Counted from the first letter of the stretch, positions 1 to 9,354 are shown. The stretch: 30,468 nt of DNA from an uncultured Methanobrevibacter sp. (GCA_904501935.1 CAJGDA010000002.1:1-30468), one strand, 5' to 3'. Program-made: numbers and translations. The notes: generated from the letters alone by a model not told the origin.

Positions 1-522
1 ATCATTTTTAATCCTAATTCTATCTTTGAATATTATTTCAAAACTGTCTAATTTCAAATTCATTCCAAGGCCGGTGTATTTCATGTAACTTTCTTTTAAA
101 ACCCAATATTTGAAAAATTCGTCTGAAGGGTTATCGGAGTTTATAATGGTTTCATATTCGCTGTTGTAGAAATAATGTTTTGCTATGTCCAAATCAATTT
201 CAGGATCAATATACTCAACATCAACTCCAACTTCCATATCGGATATTGCACACAAAACTATTTTGCCGGAATGGCTTAAATTAAAATGAATGTTATCGTA
301 GTTTGAGATGTATGCTTTACCATATTTTTCAGTTTTAAAAATTGGATTAGTAATTTTTTCTTCATCAAGCAATTTTTTCAAAAGAAGATAAGCTCCAGCA
401 CTTAGTTTTTTGTCTTTTTCAAATTTATAAAAATCAATTTTTTCCTTACGGCTTTGAGAAACTAAACTGTAAGCCTTTTTCAAATCTAGGTTTTCCACAT
501 TACAATAAGCTAATTTAATCAT
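1..522 (-). CDS. 4'-phosphopantetheinyl transferase, Sfp type (3' end outside window)
   Basis: The 174 visible codons read without a stop to the window edge, so the C-terminus is missing. Sfp-type enzymes transfer phosphopantetheine from CoA to the serine of carrier domains. Visible family motifs are FNLSHS at residues 80-85, GVDVE at 99-103 (Mg-binding Asp101 and Glu103) and WVLKESYMKYTG at 140-151 with the catalytic Lys-Glu pair and Lys148. The ATG is preceded on the minus strand by AAAGGATAG, a good ribosome-binding site. The gene lies downstream of the STAS gene on the same strand and points away from the NRPS. It is the obvious activator of the two T domains (Ser1146 and Ser2165) of that NRPS. 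The family assignment is firm; the pairing with this NRPS is inferred from adjacency. Confidence 0.92.
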   Translation of the reverse strand, partial: MIKLAYCNVENLDLKKAYSLVSQSRKEKIDFYKFEKDKKLSAGAYLLLKKLLDEEKITNPIFKTEKYGKAYISNYDNIHFNLSHSGKIVLCAISDMEVGVDVEYIDPEIDLDIAKHYFYNSEYETIINSDNPSDEFFKYWVLKESYMKYTGLGMNLKLDSFEIIFKDRIRIKND

Positions 523-525
523 GTT

Positions 526-799
526 CTATCCTTTATATATGAGTAATTTCATGTCATTATATTTCTTTGCATCTTCTGTAAACCTGAAATGTCTTTTAAC
601 AGAATATTATCTAATTTCGGTTTTGTAATTTTTTTAGTTTTAAAACCAGAATGCCGGAGTTTATATGTCAATAGAAAGCTCCAAAAGTAAAAATGGTTGG
701 GGAACTGTGTTGATTGGGGAAATTCCACATATTAAATCCTAAGATAAACTCATTTAATGTATATAATTCACGTATGTCGGGTTTTAATGTGATTGAATT
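526..799 (-). pseudogene. Possible decayed gene between STAS and PPTase genes, perhaps an RsbW/SpoIIAB-like kinase
   Basis: No intact reading frame spans this interval on the minus strand, but short stretches look protein-like in different frames. One frame, from about 799 down to 665, encodes TLKPDIRELYTLNEFI, resembling the N-terminal helix of RsbW-type kinases, and then stops. Another, about 603 down to 526, encodes FRFTEDAKKYNDMKLL and ends in a TAG three bases before the PPTase ATG. The second piece loosely recalls the DDGxxFNP segment of HATPase_c_2 proteins, with the second Asp and the Gly altered. The position fits a lost kinase next to its STAS antagonist. The resemblance is weak and judged by eye; the stretch could equally be ordinary intergenic DNA. 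Confidence 0.25.
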
Positions 800-1098
800 T
801 ATTCTATCTTTAGGATTTTGTCAAATCCAGACATTCTGAATATTTCGCTAACATTATCGTTAACGTTTTTAATGACCAATGGGATGACATCTGCTTTTAA
901 TTTCTTTTGTGTTGCAATCAACACTCTAAGTCCTGCACTTGAAATGTATTCCAAATCAGTGAAATCAATAATCAATGAATCAAAATTGCCTAATTCTGCA
1001 TTGATTTCATTATTTAACTCTTGTGAAGTAATTGTATCAATATGGCCTTCTATACATAATGTTAATTCTTTTTGGTTGTAATTTTTAGTAATATTCAC
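799..1098 (-). CDS. STAS-domain protein, anti-sigma-factor-antagonist-like (SpoIIAA/RsbV type)
   Basis: This 99-residue protein is a single STAS domain of usual SpoIIAA/RsbV length. The signature DFTDLEYISSAGLRVLI lies at residues 45-61. By alignment with the DSTG/DSSG segment of RsbV and SpoIIAA, Ser54 is the likely phosphorylation site. In bacteria such proteins are phosphorylated by an RsbW-type kinase and dephosphorylated by a PP2C phosphatase. Archaea have no sigma factor, so the output must differ. The start is GTG, preceded by AAAGGGATGAT; the nearby ATG reads into a stop after three codons. The natural partner in the window is the kinase-like C-terminus of the MATE protein, which has the matching ATP-binding motifs. 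The pairing is inferred. Confidence 0.9.
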   Translation of the reverse strand: MNITKNYNQKELTLCIEGHIDTITSQELNNEINAELGNFDSLIIDFTDLEYISSAGLRVLIATQKKLKADVIPLVIKNVNDNVSEIFRMSGFDKILKIE

Positions 1099-1522
1099 AA
1101 TATCATCCCTTTAATTAATGATATATTTCCCGTATTCTTTAAATATTTTGTAATTTTTTCGATAAATATTCAAAAATTCAACTAGGGGGCTTTTTTTAGA
1201 AGGAGAAAAAATTTATTAAAATATATTTTTTAAAAATTTATCTTATTTAAATTCAATCAATTTTAAAATAGATTATTTTTTGTTTAATTAGTTTTATTCT
1301 GTTTTTTTTTTTTATTTTATGTACATGTATCTACATTCAAAACTTTATATTATATATTAATTAATTATATACATATTAAACAGAATGATTGTTTTGCCAT
1401 GTTAATGATTAGAAATGACATGGATTATATAGAAATTTTTATTATATGTTTTTTCCAAATTTATCAATAGTATAAATCAATCATGTTTTTCAGTAAAAAA
1501 TATATGGATGTGGTGATAGAAT
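1099..1522. promoter_or_regulatory. Divergent intergenic region between STAS gene and NRPS
   Basis: These 424 bases hold no gene-like reading frame. They are extremely AT-rich and contain several TATA-box candidates for the NRPS. One is TTTATATTATATA at 1344-1356, giving a leader of about 150 nt; another is ATTATATAG at 1434-1442, giving a leader of about 60 nt. On the minus strand, AAATATTTAAAG around 1140-1152 could serve the STAS gene. A run of 13 T at 1302-1314 and a small palindrome TACATGTA near 1322-1329 are also present. Operator function for any of these is unproven. The long spacer suits divergent control of synthesis/export versus PPTase/STAS. Confidence 0.5.
1512..1517 (+). promoter_or_regulatory. 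Ribosome-binding site GGTGAT of the NRPS
   Basis: GGTGAT sits 5 nt before the ATG at 1523 and matches the anti-SD used by many genes in this window (cofA-like, ybjQ-like, the AIM24 gene). It supports the chosen NRPS start. Confidence 0.8.
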
Positions 1523-4500
1523 ATGGCTTTATTTAATTTATCTTCGCCTCAGAAAATGTTACTATTTTCTGAGATAAATAATCCTCATAATGATTCTTTT
1601 TATCTTAAATTTAGAAAGGATTATGATTTAGACGATTTTGAAATTATAAAATCAGCTATAAGCTTTATTTCAAAAGAATATTTAAATTTACAAATTAAGT
1701 ATGATGAAAATGGTGAATTCAAGCAATATTTCACTGATATGCCTGATGTAAATGTTGATTCATTTGATATTTCAGGCGAAAATATTGATGAATTTATAAA
1801 AGATTATTTGAATGAACCCTTTGATGATATATTTGATTGTCCGTTATATAAATGGGCAGTTTTAAAAACAACAGACTCAACAGTGCTCATAGGGGTTGTA
1901 CAACATATTTTGCTTGATGGAACATCTCTTTATTCAATTGTTCCTCGCGAAATTGAAAGGTTTATGGATTGTGTCAAAAATAATAATGAGTTTATCCCTA
2001 TTGATTATTCTTATGAAACTTATGTTGATGCAGAATTGAATTATCTAAAATCTGATGAAGCAAAAAATGATAAAAAATACTGGTTAGATGTTTTAAAAGA
2101 TTACTCTCAAGATTGGTATTCTTTTGAGGATTCTGAACTGGGTTATTTGGAAGTTCTTTTTGATAAATCTCCCGAGTTCGGCTATTCCCCATTTGTAACA
2201 TCTTTAGCGCTTTGTTTTTTATATTTAGCAAAATCCAAAAAAGACAATGTATTATTTGAGGATTTGGTTTTAAACACTTCAGTTCATGGAAGATACTTCG
2301 AACAGAATGACGCTTTAGGAATGTTTGTAAACACCATTCCATTAAGATTGAAATATGATGAAGAGTTAACTTTCGATGAATTGCTTGCTTACTCAAAAAG
2401 CATTCTAAAAGATGGTTTGGCTCATGCAAAATTACAGTTCAGTGAATACACTACAGATTTGAGAAATGAAGGAATTGATCCGGACTGTATTTCAATGATT
2501 TCAATTGTATCAAATTCCACAGATTATGATTCTAAGTTCTTAACACTTCAAAAAGATATTAAATTTCCACTTCATTTTAGAATAAATAAGAATTTCTCAG
2601 ATAAAAAAGGCCTACAATCCATATTCATCGAATACGACAAATCTTGTTTTGGCGTAAGTGAAATTGATTTAATTGGCAGGGGCTTAAAAGATTTGATGAG
2701 AGAGGTTAGCCAAAATCCATATAAAAAATGCAAAGATTACGATGTCAATGAAGTTGAATTTTTCAAAGCAGAAAACTATTATAATAATCTGATTAATTCC
2801 TTTGACAATCCAACTGCAATTTCTCCGGATGTCAGCGGTGATGAGGTAAACTTTGTAAAAGTATCCAAACCAATAGATATTGCTAAATTGAAGAATCTGG
2901 CTAATAAATACCGTTTGTCAAAAGAAAAATTATTACTCGCAACCTTTTTATATGATTTAACTAAATTTTCATTCTCAAAGGATATTCTGATTGCTTATAA
3001 TAAACAGGCTACTGGTTATCATTTTAACACAGATTTAAGCGTAGAAGAATATTTGGATGATTTTAAAAAATCATTTAAGCAGTTCAATAAATATCCTCTT
3101 TTAAATAATCAAAAATTAAAATTCGAAAGCGAAATATTATTTTTCATTGATGAGTTTGATAAGAAAGATTATAAATTAGTATTCAATTACGAAAGTGGAA
3201 GCATTAATATCAGCTATGATGAATCATTTTACTCAAAAGAATTAATGAAAGCTTTCCTTGATTCAATGGATGTTTTATTAGATAAATTTAATGAAAATGA
3301 AGCATTATTAAAAAATATTTCCATCAGAAGTGAAATCGAATTGGATGAAGATTTCAAAATAGAACTCGCTAATGAAGGTGTTGTAAACAAGGTATTTGAA
3401 AATATTGCAATTAAAAACGCCGATAAGACTATCCTTTATGCTGAAGATGGTGAACTCACATATGAAGAATTAAACAGAAAAGCAAATAAAATTGCTAATG
3501 GTTTAATTAAAAGGGGAGTTGACATAGAAAATCGGGTAATGTTCATGATGAGAAGAAACAGCAATTTAATTGCAACTGTTTTAGGTATCGTAAAAGCGGG
3601 AGCCGCATTCATTCCAATTGACCCAAATTATCCGAAAAATAGAATCAACCAGATTTTGGAGGATAGTGATTCCAAATTTGTAATTACCTCTTCAGAAATT
3701 GACTATGATGGTGAAAACAGAATTGATGTTGATGAATTGCTTGCAGAAGAGGATGATTCAAATCCTGAGATTGATTTGACTCCAGATAACTTATGTTTCT
3801 TAATTTACACTTCAGGTTCAACTGGAAAGCCAAAAGGCGTAATGATTACTCATAGGGGAATAACAAACTATGTTGCAAATGTGGAGGAGAATGTTCCAAT
3901 CTATGAATTAAACCACAAGTGCAATAAATTCATATCAATTTCCACAGTCTCATTCATCGTATTCCTAAGAGAAATCTTCGGTACAATTCTAAACGGGTTG
4001 CCTGTTGTATTTGCTAATGATGAACAGTCAATAGATCCTTTAGAGTTGGTTGAATTATTCAAATCAACTGATGCAGAAGGTTTCGGTTCAACACCAACAA
4101 GATTGCTGGAATATTTGCAGCTTGAAGAAATTCAGGATGTTGTTGGCAACTGCAATGTGATTATTGTAGGTGGTGAAGGATTCCCTCCTGTGTTGTATGA
4201 TAGATTATCAGAATACACTGATGCAGATATCTATAACTCATATGGGCCAACAGAAGTAACAATCGCTTCACATTACAAATTAATTGATTCCAATAATGTT
4301 ACTGCAGGTTGGGAGATGCTTAATGTAGTTGATAAAATAATGGATATTGATGGAAATCAGCTGCCTGCTTATGTAACCGGTGAGATATATGTTGGAGGGG
4401 CAGGAATTGCAAGAGGATATTTAAACAATCCTGAACAGACAAAAAAAGTCTTTTTAACCTTAAATAATATCCCTTATTACAATACTGGGGACTTGGGTAA

Positions 4501-7500
4501 AAAAGATGAGCATGGTGAATTATATGTTTCAGGACGTAATGATACTCAAATTAAACTTAGAGGTTTAAGAATAGAGCTATCTGAGATTGAAGGGGCAATT
4601 GCCAATTATGAGAATATAGCTCTTTCGAAGGTTGTTGTTAAAAAACTTAACAATGTTGAACATTTGTGTGCTTATTTCACTGCATCTGACGATATTAATC
4701 AGGATGACTTAAAACAACACTTGATTGATTCCTTACCTGAATATATGGTTCCATCATATTTCACACAGCTTGAAGCATTTCCAAAAACACCTAATGGAAA
4801 AACAGACTTTAAAAACTTGCCTGATCCTGAAATTGATGTTGATGAATTCATAAAACCAAGAACTGATGTTGAAAAGGATTTGTTCGATATCGTTTCAGAA
4901 ATCTTGGGTGTTGAAGAGTTTGGTGTTAATACAGATTTATTCAGCATAGGATTAACTTCATTATCTGTTATTAAATTAACTTCTTCAATCTACAATAACT
5001 TAAATGCACAATTAAACGTTACAGAAATATTAAAATATAAGACAATTGAAAAAATAGCTTCTGAAATTAAAATAGGAGAGGATAAATCAGAGGATATTCA
5101 AGAACTGTATCCATTAACTTCAAATCAGCTTGGAGTTTACTTTGACTGTATTAAAGATTCTGAAAACACCGCATACAACCTTCCAAAGAAAATTGAATTC
5201 AGTGAAGGAATTGACCCGGACAAACTCAAATCATCAATCATAACAGCTATTGAAAATCACCCATATCTCAAAACAAGAATTGTAATGGATAATGGTGAAG
5301 TCTACCAACAAAGAAGGGATTCCCTTAAAGTTGATGATTTAATTGAAGTAGTAGATGAAGCAAATGTTGATGAATTCGTAAGGCCATTCAAACTTGATGA
5401 AGGGCCATTATTCAGGTTTAAGATTGTCGGGGACTCAATGTTGCTTGCTGATTTCCACCATATCATTGTTGATGGGACTTCTCTAAACATATTATTTGAT
5501 GAAATCTCTAAAATCTATGATGGTAAGGATTATGAGTTGGAAGAGCTTGATGGATTTGAATATTCATTAAATGAAATTAAAGCTGAACAATCTAGTTTAT
5601 ACAAAGAGGCAGAACTATTTTTCTCTAATAAAATCAAAGAATTTGATGATGCAACATTAATTGCACAAGACATTAACGGTGTTGGATCAGAAGGAAAAGC
5701 TGCAATGAACGATATTTTCTTAGACAAAGAGCCAATTGATGATTTCTGTTCCAAATCAAGCATAAGTCAAAATAATTTGTTCCTGGCTGCAACATCATTT
5801 GTCTTAAATAAATTTGTTTATAATCGAGATATATTGATTGCAACAATTACAAATGGTAGATTCAATCCTAATCAGCAAAAAACATTGGCTATGATGGTTA
5901 AAACATTGCCATTAGTCTTAAAATTAAATTCTGATTTAAATATTAAAGAATATTTGGAATATGTTAATTCCGAATGGCTGAATGTATTGACTTATTCATT
6001 ATATCCTTTAACTGAAATTTCAAACCAATTCGACATTGCCCCTGAAATATTATACGCATATCATGGAAAAATCATCGAAGACATTGAGATTGGAGGAATG
6101 AATGTTGAAAGACAGTCAATTGATTATGATGGATTGAAATTCAAGATTAACATCAATGTGGTCGAAGTTGACAACCAATACAGAATATTCTGTGAATACA
6201 ATGATCAATTGTATTCAGATACTCTCATTAACACATTCCTTGATTGTATTAGAATTGTTTTAAACAAATTCCAAACATTTGATGAACATACCTTGATGAA
6301 GGATATTTCAATTATTGAAAACGATGATTGGGGCGTTGATGATTTGGAATATGATGAAATTCCTGAAGACAGATTGAATAAAATATTCGAAAAGCAAGTT
6401 GAACTGCATCCGGATAGGGTTATTCTATATGCTACTGATGGGAATTTCACTTATGCAGAATTAAATGAAAAAGCTAATAGAATTGCCCACAGTCTTATCA
6501 AAAAGGGTGTTGGTCCGGAAGATAGAATAATGTTTATCCTGAATAGGAACAGCAATGTGATGGCATCTGTATTCGGTATCTTAAAATCAGGTGCGGCATT
6601 TATTCCTGTTGACTCAGAATATCCATCTGAAAGAATTGAACATGTGCTGACTGACAGTGAATCAAAATTCATAATTGTCGATGACGTAATTGAGAAAAAG
6701 GGCATCGATTTGAGCGACTACACAGAAAACCTATTGGATGTAAATGAATTGCTTGAAGAGGAGGACACCTCAAATCCGGACCCTGATGTGCATGCCAATA
6801 ACATGGCTTACCTTATTTACACATCCGGTTCAACAGGACTTCCAAAAGGAGTAATCTTAGAGCATGGAAACATTGCAAACTTCGTATATCCGGACCCAAG
6901 AAATGTTTGTACTTATGAATTAGTGCACAACCTTGAAAAAGAAAATTATAAAGTATTGTCCACAACAACCGTTGCTTTCGATGTGTTCCAGCAAGAATTA
7001 ATGGGGTCTCTATTAAATGGTGTTCCAATGGTATTTGCTAATGATACTGAATACAAAGATCCAATTGAAATGATGGATTTAATCCATAGAAGTGGGGCAA
7101 ATGTCTACATTGCTACACCTTCACGTCTGTTACAATATCTGGAAATTGAAGCGATGCAAGAGACAATGTACGGCTTTAAAGTATATATTCATGCCGGAGA
7201 GCCATTCTCCGCAAGATTATATGAATTGCTTTCCAAAAACTCCAATGGTAAATTCTTCAACATGTATGGACCAACAGAAACAACAGTTTACTGCAATGGT
7301 CAATTGTTGGAAAGCTCAGATATTCACATAGGAAAAGAATTATTCAATGTTCATGAAAGGGTTATGGATTTCGATTCCAATCCATTGCCACCAAATGTCA
7401 TCGGAGAACTTTACATTGCTGGAAAAGGAGTTTCAAGGGAATACTTAAATCGCCCTGAGAATAATGCTAAAGCTTATGAAGTAATTAACGGAATAAGATT

Positions 7501-9343
7501 CTACCATTCTGGAGATTTTGTTAAAGTTACTGAAGACGGGGATTATTATGTATTTGGAAGAATGGATAACCAAATCAAGCTTAGGGGTTTAAGAATCGAA
7601 ATAGGTGAAATTGAAGTTGGACTTTCAAAATTCCCTGGAATCAAATCTGTTGCTGTTGTTGTTAAAAAAATTAAAGGTAATGACCATTTATGTGCTTACT
7701 TCACAGTTCATGATGAGTATAAAGATGAAAACCGTGAAGAAAATGGATATTCCATCGATATAGATGAACTAAAGGCTTCCCTTGCTGAAAAATTAGTATA
7801 TTACATGGTTCCAACTGTTTACATGGAACTCGATGAAATGCCTCAGACAGCAAACGGCAAAACAGACTTAAGAAATTTACCAGAACCAGTTCTAATCACA
7901 GAATATGTTGCTCCTGAAAATGACATTGAAGCGTTCTTCACAAATCTGTTTGCAGAAATTTTAGGTCTGGATGAAGTAAGTGTCACTGACAATTTCTTTG
8001 AAATTGGTGGAACATCACTTCTAGTTACTAAGATTACAATGGAAGCTTTAAATAGAAATTATAATTTAAGTTATGGTGATGTTTTCTCAAATCCAACTCC
8101 AAGAGCATTGTCCGAATTCATTTTATCAGATGAATCCATTGAGAAAAAAGCAGAACTGTCATATGATTACTCAGATATCAATGCACTTCTTAAGAAAAAC
8201 AATCTTGAAACTATTATTAATGGCGAGATTCAAGACAGTCTAGGCAATATTTTACTCACTGGTGCTACAGGATTTTTAGGAATACATGTCCTTCGTGAAA
8301 TCCTTGAAAATGAAACCGGAGAGGTTTACTGTTTCATCAGATCCAATAAAGTATTGAGTGGGGATGAAAGATTAAAATCATTACTGTTCTATTACTTCTC
8401 TAATGAATATGCAGAATTATTCGATGAAAGATTGCATATTATTGAAGGGGACATTACCAGTTTCGATGACTTTGAAAAACTCATTCCTGAAAAAATAGAT
8501 ACTATAATCAACTGTGCCGCTAACGTAAAACACTTCTCATCCGGAACGGATATTGAAGACATTAACCTTGGTGGTGTAATAAACGGGCTCAAATTTGCAA
8601 AAATGAAGAATGCAAAATATGTTCAAGTGTCTACATACAGTATTGCTGGTGAAAGTATAAACAATTATCCTCCTGTTGATGTCAAATTCACAGAAAGGGA
8701 TTTGTTCATTGGTCAAGCTGTTGATAACCAATATCTCAATTCCAAATTCTTAGCAGAGCGTGCTGTTTTAGAGGCCGCTGTTGAAGACGATTTAGATGTT
8801 AAAATCATGAGAGTAGGTAATCTAATGGCCAGAAGTTCAGATAGTGAATTCCAAATCAACTTCGAATCAAACGGGTTCATCAATCGTCTAAAAGCTTTTG
8901 TAACAATTGGAAAAATGCCTTATTCAATGCTGATGAACAATGTGGAGTTTTCACCAATCGACATGACTGCAAAAGCTATTGTAAATCTTTCAAAAACTCC
9001 TAAAGAATGCACTGTTTTCCATCCATATGACCACCACAGCGTTTGCTTTGGAGATATAATTGACATTATCAAACCTTTAGGATTAAATATTGAACCTGCT
9101 GAAGAGGAAGATTATGAAAATGCTTTGGATGAAGCACTTGCAGATAAATCAAAACAAGAAGGAGTATCTGGTCTAATCACTTCAATCGGTTCGGGAAAGG
9201 TTAAAAAAATATGGATGCCTGTTGATAATATGTATACTATCCAAACGTTATATCGTTTGGGTATTAAATGGCCGTTTGTATCTAAAGAATACATCTATAA
9301 TTTCATTAAGTTCTTAGATGATTTGGATTTCTTTAGCATTTAG
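1523..9343 (+). CDS. Two-module nonribosomal peptide synthetase with terminal thioester reductase
   Basis: The 2606-residue protein reads C, extra half-C, A1, T1, C2, A2, T2, R. C1 (about 1-400) has QHILLDG at 127-133, keeping the second His. Residues about 409-610 resemble the C-lobe of a second C domain without HHxxxDG. A1 (from about 622) has LIYTSGSTG at 760, YGPTE at 907 and Lys1093. T1 carries Ser1146. C2 has HHIIVDG from His1312. A2 (from about 1619) has LIYTSGSTG at 1764, YGPTE at 1915 and Lys2113. T2 carries Ser2165 in GGTSL. The reductase has GATGFLG at 2247-2253 and YLNSK at 2404-2408. My manual ten-position pocket codes (GrsA numbering) are I-V-R-G-I-G-S-I-A-K for A1 and D-V-Q-I-I-A-M-V-Y-K for A2; neither is assigned to a substrate. 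An N-terminal C domain often acylates the first residue, and reductase release gives an aldehyde or alcohol. The product is therefore perhaps an acylated dipeptide aldehyde or a derivative of one (inference). Confidence 0.97.
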   Translation: MALFNLSSPQKMLLFSEINNPHNDSFYLKFRKDYDLDDFEIIKSAISFISKEYLNLQIKYDENGEFKQYFTDMPDVNVDSFDISGENIDEFIKDYLNEPFDDIFDCPLYKWAVLKTTDSTVLIGVVQHILLDGTSLYSIVPREIERFMDCVKNNNEFIPIDYSYETYVDAELNYLKSDEAKNDKKYWLDVLKDYSQDWYSFEDSELGYLEVLFDKSPEFGYSPFVTSLALCFLYLAKSKKDNVLFEDLVLNTSVHGRYFEQNDALGMFVNTIPLRLKYDEELTFDELLAYSKSILKDGLAHAKLQFSEYTTDLRNEGIDPDCISMISIVSNSTDYDSKFLTLQKDIKFPLHFRINKNFSDKKGLQSIFIEYDKSCFGVSEIDLIGRGLKDLMREVSQNPYKKCKDYDVNEVEFFKAENYYNNLINSFDNPTAISPDVSGDEVNFVKVSKPIDIAKLKNLANKYRLSKEKLLLATFLYDLTKFSFSKDILIAYNKQATGYHFNTDLSVEEYLDDFKKSFKQFNKYPLLNNQKLKFESEILFFIDEFDKKDYKLVFNYESGSINISYDESFYSKELMKAFLDSMDVLLDKFNENEALLKNISIRSEIELDEDFKIELANEGVVNKVFENIAIKNADKTILYAEDGELTYEELNRKANKIANGLIKRGVDIENRVMFMMRRNSNLIATVLGIVKAGAAFIPIDPNYPKNRINQILEDSDSKFVITSSEIDYDGENRIDVDELLAEEDDSNPEIDLTPDNLCFLIYTSGSTGKPKGVMITHRGITNYVANVEENVPIYELNHKCNKFISISTVSFIVFLREIFGTILNGLPVVFANDEQSIDPLELVELFKSTDAEGFGSTPTRLLEYLQLEEIQDVVGNCNVIIVGGEGFPPVLYDRLSEYTDADIYNSYGPTEVTIASHYKLIDSNNVTAGWEMLNVVDKIMDIDGNQLPAYVTGEIYVGGAGIARGYLNNPEQTKKVFLTLNNIPYYNTGDLGKKDEHGELYVSGRNDTQIKLRGLRIELSEIEGAIANYENIALSKVVVKKLNNVEHLCAYFTASDDINQDDLKQHLIDSLPEYMVPSYFTQLEAFPKTPNGKTDFKNLPDPEIDVDEFIKPRTDVEKDLFDIVSEILGVEEFGVNTDLFSIGLTSLSVIKLTSSIYNNLNAQLNVTEILKYKTIEKIASEIKIGEDKSEDIQELYPLTSNQLGVYFDCIKDSENTAYNLPKKIEFSEGIDPDKLKSSIITAIENHPYLKTRIVMDNGEVYQQRRDSLKVDDLIEVVDEANVDEFVRPFKLDEGPLFRFKIVGDSMLLADFHHIIVDGTSLNILFDEISKIYDGKDYELEELDGFEYSLNEIKAEQSSLYKEAELFFSNKIKEFDDATLIAQDINGVGSEGKAAMNDIFLDKEPIDDFCSKSSISQNNLFLAATSFVLNKFVYNRDILIATITNGRFNPNQQKTLAMMVKTLPLVLKLNSDLNIKEYLEYVNSEWLNVLTYSLYPLTEISNQFDIAPEILYAYHGKIIEDIEIGGMNVERQSIDYDGLKFKININVVEVDNQYRIFCEYNDQLYSDTLINTFLDCIRIVLNKFQTFDEHTLMKDISIIENDDWGVDDLEYDEIPEDRLNKIFEKQVELHPDRVILYATDGNFTYAELNEKANRIAHSLIKKGVGPEDRIMFILNRNSNVMASVFGILKSGAAFIPVDSEYPSERIEHVLTDSESKFIIVDDVIEKKGIDLSDYTENLLDVNELLEEEDTSNPDPDVHANNMAYLIYTSGSTGLPKGVILEHGNIANFVYPDPRNVCTYELVHNLEKENYKVLSTTTVAFDVFQQELMGSLLNGVPMVFANDTEYKDPIEMMDLIHRSGANVYIATPSRLLQYLEIEAMQETMYGFKVYIHAGEPFSARLYELLSKNSNGKFFNMYGPTETTVYCNGQLLESSDIHIGKELFNVHERVMDFDSNPLPPNVIGELYIAGKGVSREYLNRPENNAKAYEVINGIRFYHSGDFVKVTEDGDYYVFGRMDNQIKLRGLRIEIGEIEVGLSKFPGIKSVAVVVKKIKGNDHLCAYFTVHDEYKDENREENGYSIDIDELKASLAEKLVYYMVPTVYMELDEMPQTANGKTDLRNLPEPVLITEYVAPENDIEAFFTNLFAEILGLDEVSVTDNFFEIGGTSLLVTKITMEALNRNYNLSYGDVFSNPTPRALSEFILSDESIEKKAELSYDYSDINALLKKNNLETIINGEIQDSLGNILLTGATGFLGIHVLREILENETGEVYCFIRSNKVLSGDERLKSLLFYYFSNEYAELFDERLHIIEGDITSFDDFEKLIPEKIDTIINCAANVKHFSSGTDIEDINLGGVINGLKFAKMKNAKYVQVSTYSIAGESINNYPPVDVKFTERDLFIGQAVDNQYLNSKFLAERAVLEAAVEDDLDVKIMRVGNLMARSSDSEFQINFESNGFINRLKAFVTIGKMPYSMLMNNVEFSPIDMTAKAIVNLSKTPKECTVFHPYDHHSVCFGDIIDIIKPLGLNIEPAEEEDYENALDEALADKSKQEGVSGLITSIGSGKVKKIWMPVDNMYTIQTLYRLGIKWPFVSKEYIYNFIKFLDDLDFFSI

Positions 9344-9354
9344 GGGTATGAAAT

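Noticed and set aside
818..1081. An 87-residue plus-strand frame opposite the STAS gene
   Set aside because: It is the antisense shadow of a clear STAS domain and has no start signals.
2021..9300. Many short antisense and alternative-frame open frames inside the NRPS
   Set aside because: They lack ribosome-binding sites and recognisable domains and lie within a continuous, motif-rich coding frame.
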